Assembly: GCF_016887565.1 (NCBI RefSeq)
Contig: NZ_CP069396.1
Coordinates: 11,452,001-11,516,000, forward strand
Length of the DNA stretch: 64,000 bases
Reading direction: 5' to 3'
Source: Archangium violaceum
GTDB lineage: Bacteria; Myxococcota; Myxococcia; Myxococcales; Myxococcaceae
Of the stretch, positions 49,384 to 56,961 are shown in pieces (positions within the stretch are counted from its first letter, which is position 1; the number at the start of each line of letters is the position of its first letter). A model generated the notes under the pieces. It saw only the letters and a program-made list of their open reading frames with translations. It did no database searches and was not told the DNA's origin. The translations under genes and the position numbers were made by a program.

Positions 49384-52300
49384 TCAGCGGTTGATGACGA
49401 AGCCGCAGGCGGAGTCGAGCACCACCTTCGCGCCCGCCAGTGCCGTCAACAAACGCTCGTAGTGCGTGCGCTCGGCGGAGAGCTGCGCCTCCACGGCCTT
49501 CTCCTCCAGCCCCTGGTGCGTGAGCGACAGCCGCATCCGCTCCAGCGCCGCGTCACGCTCGGACTCGATGGCCTTGCGCGCCCGCGCCTGCAGCTTGGCC
49601 AGGTCGGCCTCGGCGGCCTTCTGCGCCACGGGCACGCCCTTCTCCACGAAGGCACCGAAGCCCGGGAAGAGCCGCAGCCACTCGTCCCCCTTGAGCGACT
49701 TGCCGTCGGCCTCCAGCGCGGACAGCACCGCCGCGTCGGCCTTGGGGCCCGTGGGGCCCTCCACCACCGCCACGTGCACCAGCGTGCGCTCCAGGAAGCG
49801 GGCGATCTGCCGGCTGGGCACCCGCGCGCCCGGCGAGGTGTCCTCGGGCTCCGGCATCTGCACGTGGTAGAGCAGCTCCACGCCCCGGGCCTTCATCGGC
49901 CCACGCTTCTCGATGAAGCGCGCCCCGCTGCGCCCATAGGGCCCGTCGCGAAGGAAGCCGAACAGCGCCTCGACGATGGGATGGCCGGTGGCGAAGTACT
50001 CCAGCTCCTCGGCTTCCACGGCCGTGTCGCGCCAGAAGGAGCCCAGCACCGTCCGGTCCTCGGTGATGTCGATGCCCGGAAGCCCCTCCACCTTCAGCGC
50101 GTGGCCGAACTGCAAGGCGCACTGGAAGGCATCCACCTGCTCGTCCGTGTCCACGCCGATGCCCACCCGGCGCGCCAGCTCCGTCACCGTCTCCTCGAGC
50201 TTCTCGTCCAGGTCGCGCGCCACGCTCCACAGGCCCTCGTCGAGGCTCTGCTCCTCCTCCTCGTCGGGCTCCACGCCCATGCGCTCCTGGGCGCGCGTCA
50301 CCAGCCGAGCCACGGCCTCGCGGTCGAACGAGCGGATGTCCAGCAGCGGGTCATACGCGCGCTTCACCTGCGCCCGCGCCGCCTCCACCTTCTCCTTCAG
50401 CTCGGCGGCGTACGCCACGCGAGACTCGCGCGGCAGCAGGGCCAGCTCCGTGAGCCGCTCCTCCACCTCCTCCAGCACGGCGTCCAGGCCGCCCACCGTC
50501 TCGCCGAACACGCCCACCGCGTCCGCCAGCAGCATCAGCACGTCCGCCGCCAGCGTGCCCACCGGGTCGAAGACGTGAATCTCCACGGGGTGGTTCTGCC
50601 CGATGCGGTCCAGGCGGCCGATGCGCTGCTCCACCGTGGACGGGCTCCACGGCAGGTCGTAGTGCACCAGGTGGTGCGCGAACTGGAAGTTGCGGCCCTC
50701 GCCGCCCACCTCGGTGCACAGCAGCACCTTGGGGCCCTCGGGGTCGCGGAAGCGCGCCACCTGCCGGTCCCGCTCCACCATGGGCAGGTCGCCATGGTAC
50801 GCGAGCGCTTCGATGCCCTCGCGGCCCAGCTCCGAGCGCAGGGCCTCCAGGGTGTCGCGGCTCTCGGTGAACACGAGCACCTTGGCGTTGGGCTCCGAGC
50901 CCCAGATGCGGCCGCGCAGCACGTCCAGGAAGGCGCCGAACTTCGCGTCGCGCGCGGGCAGCTTGAGGCTGCCGGCCACGCCCGCCAGGGCCTTGTTGGT
51001 GCGCAGGGCCTCGCCGAAGGCGGCGGGGCTCGACTCCAGGCGGCGCAGCAGGTTGCCCAGCGGCGCGCCGCGCAGGTTGGAGGACGCGAGCGCGGCCAGC
51101 GCGGCGTCCCGCGTCTTGAGCTCGTCCGCGGACAGCTTCACCGGGTGGCGGTGCAGGCGGCGCGTGGAGAAACCACCCACCACCGCGCGCCGGTTGCGCA
51201 CCAGCCGGTCCGACAGGCTGTACGTCTCCGCCAGGTGCTGCATCAGCGCGTCCCGATCCTTCTCCGTCTTCAGCTTCGGGTCATCCGGGAAGCGCGCCGC
51301 CAGGGCCTTCACCGCGCCCGCCGCGTCCTTGCCCTCCAGCAGCCCGCGCACCGCCGCGCTCAGCTCCTCCTGGCGCGCCAGCCGCTGCTCGAAGCCCTTC
51401 ACCGTGGGCGCCGTGGACGCATCAATCAACGTGAGCAGCCCGTGGTACTCGGCGGGGTCCAACTGCATGGGCGTCGCCGTGAGCAGCAGCAGGCCCCAGC
51501 TGTTGGCCGCCAGGCCCTCCGCGGCCTCGAAGGCCTTCTCGCCCTTGAGGTGGTGCGCCTCGTCGATGATGACCAGGTCCCAGAAGGCGCCCTCGTCGGC
51601 CACGGCCTCGCGGTGCTCCTCGCCGCGCGCCAGCATCTCCAGGCTCGTCACCACCAGCGGGAAGCGCGCCCACGGGGACACGCCCGGCATCTCCTTGAGC
51701 GACTGCGCGTACCGGTCCGAGTCCATCAGCGTGAAGAGCTGGTTGAACTTGTGGAACAGCTCCACCAGCCACTGCACGGTGAGGTGGCTGGGGGCCACCA
51801 CCAGCACGCGCCGCGCCAGGCCCGACAGGCGCAGGGCGCTGAACACCATGCCCGCTTCGATCGTCTTGCCCAGGCCCACCTCGTCGGCGAGCACGAAGCG
51901 GGGCCGGCGCGCGCTCAGCACGCGCTGCACCACGCCCACCTGGTGGGGCTTCACCATCACCCGGCTGGCCAGCAGCGCGCCCAGCGCGTCACAGCGCCGC
52001 TCGTCATCCAGCACCAGCGCCTGCTTGCGCAGGGTGAAGGCGCGCGCGTCCCCCACCCGCCCCTCGCGCAGCGTACTGAGCAGGTCCGAGCGCGGCGCGA
52101 GCGCATGCACCTCGGACTCCGGCAGCTCGTCCTCCTCGCCCGTGTCCGCGTAGCGGATGACGTAGCGGCGCAGGCCCCGGCCGCCCTCCTCCTCGCCCAG
52201 CACGGTGGCGCGCCGGCCCTTGGCCGTCTGCACCGGCTCGCCCTTCGTCAGGGCGTAGTGCACCAGGGCGCCACCCTTGGTGGACACCAGCACCGGCTCT

Positions 52301-52422
52301 CCCTCCCGGGCGGGGAAGAGGACGAGCGCCTTGGCGCCCTCGTCCTGCATCGACAGCAGATGTCCCACGCCCCACTCGGGCTGGGGGAGGTAGCGGACCT
52401 TGTTGCCAGGAACGAACGACAT
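49384..52422 (-). CDS. rapA: RapA-like SWI2/SNF2 ATPase (RNA polymerase recycling)
   Basis: 1012 aa, close to E. coli RapA (968). The N-terminus MSFVPGNKVRYLPQPEWGVGHL resembles the RapA Tudor-like domain. SNF2 motifs: DEVGLGKTIEAGM, VVAPSHLTVQW, IIDEAHHLKG, LLLTATPMQ, then helicase C domain with VLVFTESRDTLEAL, GGEGRNFQFAH and VEQRIGRLDRIGQ. The long C-terminal part has the coiled-coil and RapA C-terminal region. RapA frees stalled RNA polymerase; a related DNA-repair translocase cannot be excluded. The ATG at 52422 is chosen because it starts the conserved domain. Confidence 0.88.
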   Translation of the reverse strand: MSFVPGNKVRYLPQPEWGVGHLLSMQDEGAKALVLFPAREGEPVLVSTKGGALVHYALTKGEPVQTAKGRRATVLGEEEGGRGLRRYVIRYADTGEEDELPESEVHALAPRSDLLSTLREGRVGDARAFTLRKQALVLDDERRCDALGALLASRVMVKPHQVGVVQRVLSARRPRFVLADEVGLGKTIEAGMVFSALRLSGLARRVLVVAPSHLTVQWLVELFHKFNQLFTLMDSDRYAQSLKEMPGVSPWARFPLVVTSLEMLARGEEHREAVADEGAFWDLVIIDEAHHLKGEKAFEAAEGLAANSWGLLLLTATPMQLDPAEYHGLLTLIDASTAPTVKGFEQRLARQEELSAAVRGLLEGKDAAGAVKALAARFPDDPKLKTEKDRDALMQHLAETYSLSDRLVRNRRAVVGGFSTRRLHRHPVKLSADELKTRDAALAALASSNLRGAPLGNLLRRLESSPAAFGEALRTNKALAGVAGSLKLPARDAKFGAFLDVLRGRIWGSEPNAKVLVFTESRDTLEALRSELGREGIEALAYHGDLPMVERDRQVARFRDPEGPKVLLCTEVGGEGRNFQFAHHLVHYDLPWSPSTVEQRIGRLDRIGQNHPVEIHVFDPVGTLAADVLMLLADAVGVFGETVGGLDAVLEEVEERLTELALLPRESRVAYAAELKEKVEAARAQVKRAYDPLLDIRSFDREAVARLVTRAQERMGVEPDEEEEQSLDEGLWSVARDLDEKLEETVTELARRVGIGVDTDEQVDAFQCALQFGHALKVEGLPGIDITEDRTVLGSFWRDTAVEAEELEYFATGHPIVEALFGFLRDGPYGRSGARFIEKRGPMKARGVELLYHVQMPEPEDTSPGARVPSRQIARFLERTLVHVAVVEGPTGPKADAAVLSALEADGKSLKGDEWLRLFPGFGAFVEKGVPVAQKAAEADLAKLQARARKAIESERDAALERMRLSLTHQGLEEKAVEAQLSAERTHYERLLTALAGAKVVLDSACGFVINR

Positions 52423-52664
52423 GGTCGGAAACGGACCCTCACGGAATGAAAAGAAGGGGGTTCGCTCATAACCTCGCGAGCCCTTCCCGGCCATCCCGCG
52501 AACCCCTCGGATTTCGGTCCGGCCTCGTACTCCGGGGTGATGCCGCTGTCATCTAATGGACTCGCCCCTGCCCGGGAGGGCCATTCCTCCACAGACCCTC
52601 TACAGGCAAGGTGGAACGTGCCTGCGACCCTGCACGAAGGGGGGTTGCTGGGGGGGAGAGCCAC

Positions 52665-53570
52665 ATGCCGCTGCATCATCACCTCACCGCGCCGCGCGCG
52701 CGCGTGGGCCTGCTCGCGTCCGCCCTGTTGATGTTCACCCTGCTGACGGTGCCACTGCTGGCGCCGGGCTCCCTCCCAGGCGAAGGGACACCAGGCCCGC
52801 TGCTGCCGCTGCTCACGGGCCTGGGCGGGCTGGCCCTGGGGAGCGCGCTGAGCTGGAGGCTGCGCCTGACGCGGGACAACGCGCGGCTGCGCGCCCAGGT
52901 GCAGGGCGCCTTCGAGCTGGTGGGCGTGGCCGCGCACGACCTGGGCAACCCCCTGCTGGCGCTCCAGCTGCGCCTGTACCGGTTGCGCGGCCACCTCCCG
53001 CCGGACTCCCGGGCCCAGGAGGGCCTGGCCATCGCCGAGCGGGAGACACGCCGCATGGGCCTGCTGGTGCATGACCTGCTGGACCTCTCCCGGCTGTCGG
53101 CCGGCCGACTCTCCCTGGAGCGAGAGGAGCTGGACCTGGCCGCGCTCGCCCGCGAGGTGACCGAGCGCTTCGCCGACCAGGCCGCCGCCATGGGCAGCCC
53201 CCTGCGGCTCCACGCCCGGGGGCCGGTGCGCGGCCAGTGGGACCGCGAGCGCCTGGACCGGGTGGCCACCAACCTGCTGAGCAACGCCCTCAAGTTCGGC
53301 CAGGGCCAACCCATCGAAGTGGAGGTGCTCGCCGACGGGCCCCGCGCCCGGTTCGCGGTGCGCGACCATGGCGTGGGCATCCCTCCCGAGGCCCAGCAGC
53401 GCCTCTTCGGCCGCTTCGAGCGCCTGGGCGACACCGGCCGCCCCGGCTCCGGGCTCGGCCTCTACATCGTCCGCCAGCTCGTCGAGGCCCACGGCGGCAC
53501 CATCCACGTCTCCAGCCTCCCCGGCCAGGGCTCCACCTTCACCGTCGAGCTGCCCCAGGCCCACGCCTGA
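52665..53570 (+). CDS. membrane sensor histidine kinase
   Basis: 301 aa. Two N-terminal membrane helices (about 13-33 and 45-64) with a short loop. The HisKA domain has the phospho-acceptor His91 in AAHDLGNPLLAL, and a complete ATPase domain contains the N box NLLSNALKF, DHGVGIPPE and GSGLGLYIV. There is no sensory domain, so it probably senses through the membrane or a partner. No response regulator is adjacent. A GGGGGGAGAG ribosome site supports the ATG at 52665. Confidence 0.92.
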   Translation: MPLHHHLTAPRARVGLLASALLMFTLLTVPLLAPGSLPGEGTPGPLLPLLTGLGGLALGSALSWRLRLTRDNARLRAQVQGAFELVGVAAHDLGNPLLALQLRLYRLRGHLPPDSRAQEGLAIAERETRRMGLLVHDLLDLSRLSAGRLSLEREELDLAALAREVTERFADQAAAMGSPLRLHARGPVRGQWDRERLDRVATNLLSNALKFGQGQPIEVEVLADGPRARFAVRDHGVGIPPEAQQRLFGRFERLGDTGRPGSGLGLYIVRQLVEAHGGTIHVSSLPGQGSTFTVELPQAHA

Positions 53571-53577
53571 CGTGGCT

Positions 53578-53693
53578 GGACGTGGTGCGCCCTCCCACGC
53601 CCGAACCCCTCCGCCCACACGTGACGTGGTGAGTCCTCCCACGTCCGTCCACCGCGGGCCCACACCTGACGCGATGCGTCCTGTCAGAACCGC
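53578..53693. repeat. degenerate tandem repeat, about 2.5 units of 44-45 bp
   Basis: Units begin GACGTGGTGCGCCCTCCCACG (53579), here quoted in part, then GACGTGGTGAGTCCTCCC (53623) and GACGCGATGCGTCCTG (53668). Spacing is 44 and 45 bp, with the third unit most diverged. It starts a few bases after the histidine kinase stop. Confidence 0.5.
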
Positions 53694-53708
53694 ACAGTCA
53701 GGCGGGCT

Positions 53709-53734
53709 TTCGAGGGTAAATAATTACTCTCGAA
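53709..53734. promoter_or_regulatory. 26-bp near-perfect palindrome upstream of the cytochrome gene
   Basis: TTCGAGGGTAA and TTACTCTCGAA are complementary at 10 of 11 positions around a 4-bp AT centre, in an AT-rich stretch about 185 bp before the cytochrome ATG. It is operator-like in form, or it could be the terminator of the upstream kinase gene. Confidence 0.45.
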
Positions 53735-53786
53735 GTTGAAATTCCAGGCAGAAACCCTCTATTCTGTCGTTGCTTGAAAAAAGCCG

Positions 53787-53805
53787 TTCCCTGGGAAACA
53801 GGGAA
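53787..53805 (+). promoter_or_regulatory. hairpin in the leader of the cytochrome gene
   Basis: TTCCCTG-GGAAA-CAGGGAA, a 7-bp stem with a 5-nt loop, preceded by GCTTGAAAAAAGC. A CCTGGTAGGTAGG motif lies 25 bp downstream. It may be part of a structured 5' leader; it does not fit a riboswitch class that I can identify. Confidence 0.4.
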
Positions 53806-53916
53806 TAGCCCAAGCGCTTCGACTCCCCACCTGGTAGGTAGGAAAGAGGAGTCGGAGTCACGACACACGGCGGGGCGCGAGCGAGCCCGCCACCACGACA
53901 GCAATGGAGGGCCGCC

Positions 53917-55767
53917 ATGAGCGGATTTGGAGCGCTTTGTGTGCCGTCGCACTCGTCCGTCCGTGTCCCCGGGATGAAGGGGATCCGCCGCGGCGTGTGG
54001 CTCGCGGCCCTGGCCCTGCTCGGGACGGGCTGCGGTGAGCGCGAGGCGCTCGAGCTGGCCCCCGGCCTCGTGGCCCAGGCCCAGGCGCAGACCGAGGAGG
54101 CCCAGGCCGACACGCAGACCGAGGACCTGATGAAGCCCCGGCCGGTGGCGAAGCCGGTGGGCCTGGCGCTCGAGGTGGACAACGGCGTGGGCACGCCCCT
54201 GCGGGTGCGGGCCGGGCAGACCTTCTTCATCAATCAGATCGACCTGCGCGCCGCGATAACGGCCACGGAGGACCGGGGCGTGGACGGTCTGCGCCGCACG
54301 GGCGACTTCGCGTCGCTGGCCTGGCAGGGCACGGCGCTGGCCGACGCGGACCCCACCTTCTCGCTCAACGCGGACCAGACAACCTACACCCGCCGCCGCT
54401 TCTACCGCTCCTCACATTGGATGCAGAAGCCCAGCATCATCACCGTGATGCCCGTGGACGCCCGGGGCCGCCCCACCGGCCGCGTCATCCCCCTGAACCT
54501 GGGCAGCGAGGACCGGCGCAAGTTCAGCGACGACTTCTTCATCCGCCGCATGCGCGCCATCCAGTGGACGCGTGACTGCGGCTCGGCCACCTCCTGCGCC
54601 GGCGCGCACGCCTTCGAGGAGGAGGCACTGGTGGAGGTGCGCAACGCTCGCACCGGGGCCACCACCTTCAGCCTCTCGCCGGATACCCGCGCCCTGCTGG
54701 TGGACTGGACGGCGCGCTCGGGCGCCCCCTACCGCATCCCCGTGGAGCAGGTGCAGAGCTCCACCTGGTCCTACGGCTTCAACATCGACATCACGCCCGT
54801 CACCCCCCCGCGCGCGGATGGCACCTACGCCCCCGGCTCGGAGGTGACCTTCCGGATGACCTTCAGGGACGGAGCGGGCAAGCGCCTGCACCCGGAGGGC
54901 AGCCTGCCGACCTACAACGAGTTCCTCTCGGGCCAGGTCGAGTCCGGCCTCCAGTACTACCGGGGCTTCTCGGACGCCGCCACGACGTACTATCGTCGCA
55001 AGCACCGCGAGTGCAATTTGTCGGCGTCCATCATCGGGCCTGCCCAGAGCATCCAGCCCCTGCGCAACATCGTCGAGATGGAGGACTTCCTCGGTCCCGA
55101 GGAGTCCATCTCCATCGGTACGCCCGAGCGGGATGGAGTGTACGCACAGGCCATGACGGTGCCGCCGGCCAACAAGCTCTTCGGTGGCGCGTACGACCCG
55201 ACGCACGCGGGCTGGGACGCGCCGGTGCGGGACACCTTCACCAACAAGCTGCCGCTCAACGCGGAGCCCGGCACCTACCTGGTGACGGTGAAGGCCCGCC
55301 GCATCTACCTGGGCGAGGACGTCGCCGCCAGCCGCACCATCGAGATTCAAGTGGGCACCCGCCAGCACACCGAGGTGGAGCTCACCACGGGCAAGTGCGC
55401 CACCTGCCACACCGAGGGCGGCGAGCTGGGCAAGGTGCTGCATGCCCTGGACAACCGCGCCACGTGCGCCACCTGCCACGCCCCGCTCGCCTTCGAGCTG
55501 GAGGGGCCCATCGCGGTGCGCACCCACTTCGTCCACTCGCGCGGCCGCTTCGACGCCCCGCTGCAGCAGTGCTCCTCCTGCCACGTGAAGCAGGAGACCA
55601 CCCAGCGCACCAGCAAGTCCGCCTGCCTCTCGTGCCACACCAGCTACCCCGAGTCGCACGTGCAGAAGTTCGGGCCCATCCAGCACATGTACGTGGGCGG
55701 CGGGCGCGAGTCCTTCCAGCAGTGCACCGGCGCCTGCCACAAAACACACCCGGGCAGCGGCTTCTAG
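53917..55767 (+). CDS. multihaem c-type cytochrome lipoprotein (five haem motifs)
   Basis: 616 aa. The signal and lipobox LLGTGC (Cys39) come after a 19-residue N-terminal extension; the ATG at 53917 has GGAGG six bases upstream. An alternative start is Met20. Most of the protein (60-480) is beta-rich and unrecognised. The last 140 residues carry CATCH, CATCH, CSSCH, CLSCH and a variant CTGACH haem-attachment motif. So it is probably a pentahaem electron-transfer protein at the outer membrane or periplasm. No decahaem-type outer-membrane partners are present; the redox partner is unknown. Confidence 0.88.
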   Translation: MSGFGALCVPSHSSVRVPGMKGIRRGVWLAALALLGTGCGEREALELAPGLVAQAQAQTEEAQADTQTEDLMKPRPVAKPVGLALEVDNGVGTPLRVRAGQTFFINQIDLRAAITATEDRGVDGLRRTGDFASLAWQGTALADADPTFSLNADQTTYTRRRFYRSSHWMQKPSIITVMPVDARGRPTGRVIPLNLGSEDRRKFSDDFFIRRMRAIQWTRDCGSATSCAGAHAFEEEALVEVRNARTGATTFSLSPDTRALLVDWTARSGAPYRIPVEQVQSSTWSYGFNIDITPVTPPRADGTYAPGSEVTFRMTFRDGAGKRLHPEGSLPTYNEFLSGQVESGLQYYRGFSDAATTYYRRKHRECNLSASIIGPAQSIQPLRNIVEMEDFLGPEESISIGTPERDGVYAQAMTVPPANKLFGGAYDPTHAGWDAPVRDTFTNKLPLNAEPGTYLVTVKARRIYLGEDVAASRTIEIQVGTRQHTEVELTTGKCATCHTEGGELGKVLHALDNRATCATCHAPLAFELEGPIAVRTHFVHSRGRFDAPLQQCSSCHVKQETTQRTSKSACLSCHTSYPESHVQKFGPIQHMYVGGGRESFQQCTGACHKTHPGSGF

Positions 55768-55797
55768 CGCCGCCGCCCATCCCCCCGGAGGTCCTCC

Positions 55798-56958
55798 TTG
55801 GCAATCGTGAAGATGCAGACGGCTCGCACCACACTGTCCGACCCGCTCGCGGCCGCCGAGGACCTCGTCAAACAGCTGGAGGGAGTCAACCCCAAGCTCG
55901 TCACCCTCTTCGCCTCGAGAGACAGGGATCAGCAGGCGCTCAACCGCGCGGTGCGTGAGCGCCTGCCCGCTGGCACCCGCCTGGTGGGCGCCACCACCAA
56001 CGGCGAGCTGGACAACCACGGCATCTACCGCGGCAACGTGGTGCTGGGCGCGCTCTACGGCGACTTCGAGGTGGGCCTGGGCCTGGGCACCGGCCTCACC
56101 CTGGACGCGGTGGGCGCCGGCGCCATGGCCATGAAGCGCGCCGCGCAGGACCTGGGCGTGCGCCAGCAGGACATCGACTCGCGCAAGTTCGTCGGCCTCG
56201 TCATCGACGACGGCTTCCGTTACAAGAAGGAGGAGCTGCTGCTGGGCATCCTCGAGAAGAACCCCGCCCTCATCCTCGTGGGCGGTGGCGCTTCCGACCA
56301 CGAGTTGGACCCCGCCAAGCAGTCCGCCCTGCTCCACGTGGACGGCGAGGTGGCCACCGACTGCGTGCTGGTGGCCCTCTTCAAGACGAACGCTCCCTGG
56401 GCGGCCCTGCGCTCGCACTGGTACGTGCCCACCGGCGAGCGGCTCGTCATCACCAAGGTGGACGAGAGCGCCCAGCGCGCCCTGGAGATCGACGGCAAGC
56501 CCGCCGCCCTGCGCTACTCGGAGCTGCTCGGCATCCCCGTGGAGGAGCTGGAGTACGGCAAGCCCCGGGGCTTCGCCGCCCAGCCCACCGCCCTCAAGGT
56601 GGGCCGCGAGTACTTCATCCGCTCCCCCTGGAAGGCCCTGCCCGACCACTCCATCCTCTTCGCCAACCTCCTGGAGGAGGGCACCGAGCTGGAGCTCATG
56701 AAGCTGGGCGACATGGCCGGCCTCACCCGCTCCTTCTTCCAGGACGAGCTGCCCCGCCGCGTCCAGAATCCCCAGGCCGCCCTCCTCTTCCACTGCGGCG
56801 GCCGCATGTACTATTCCCACGTGGTTGGAACCACGGCCCAACTGGCCGACACCTTGCGTCACGCTCCCCCGGCGGCTGGAATGAACGTGAACTTCGAAAT
56901 CTACTCGGGGTTCCACATCAACACGACGCTGACGGTTCTCGCGTTCGGGGGTAACTGA
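55798..56958 (+). CDS. FIST-domain sensor protein
   Basis: 386 aa, TTG start at 55798 with GGAGGT at 55787-55792; the later ATG at 55813 has no ribosome site. The FIST N domain covers about 25-215 (RLVGATTNGELDNHGIY, VGGGASDHELD) and FIST C about 225-365 (ALRYSELLGIPVEELE, FHCGGRMYYSH). FIST proteins are ligand-sensing partners of histidine kinases or chemoreceptors; some (NosP) bind haem and sense nitric oxide. The next gene is a hybrid histidine kinase 3 bp away, the usual arrangement for these pairs. The ligand is not determined by sequence. Confidence 0.92.
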   Translation: MAIVKMQTARTTLSDPLAAAEDLVKQLEGVNPKLVTLFASRDRDQQALNRAVRERLPAGTRLVGATTNGELDNHGIYRGNVVLGALYGDFEVGLGLGTGLTLDAVGAGAMAMKRAAQDLGVRQQDIDSRKFVGLVIDDGFRYKKEELLLGILEKNPALILVGGGASDHELDPAKQSALLHVDGEVATDCVLVALFKTNAPWAALRSHWYVPTGERLVITKVDESAQRALEIDGKPAALRYSELLGIPVEELEYGKPRGFAAQPTALKVGREYFIRSPWKALPDHSILFANLLEEGTELELMKLGDMAGLTRSFFQDELPRRVQNPQAALLFHCGGRMYYSHVVGTTAQLADTLRHAPPAAGMNVNFEIYSGFHINTTLTVLAFGGN

Positions 56959-56961
56959 CCG

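Larger units (their letters stand above)
53571..53916. other. 346-bp non-coding region with repeats and a structured leader
   Basis: Contains degenerate ~44-bp tandem units (53578-53693), a near-perfect 26-bp palindrome (53709-53734), an AT-rich stretch (53710-53780) likely to hold the promoter of the cytochrome gene, and a hairpin (53787-53805). No open frame with gene-like codon use. Confidence 0.6.

Noticed and set aside
53740-53916. GEMM (cyclic di-GMP/cGAMP) riboswitch before the cytochrome gene
   Set aside because: Some sub-strings resemble the class (hairpin with GGAAA loop, GGTAGGTAGG), but the invariant GACGCAAAGCC-type segment and paired second helix are missing, so the class was not assigned.
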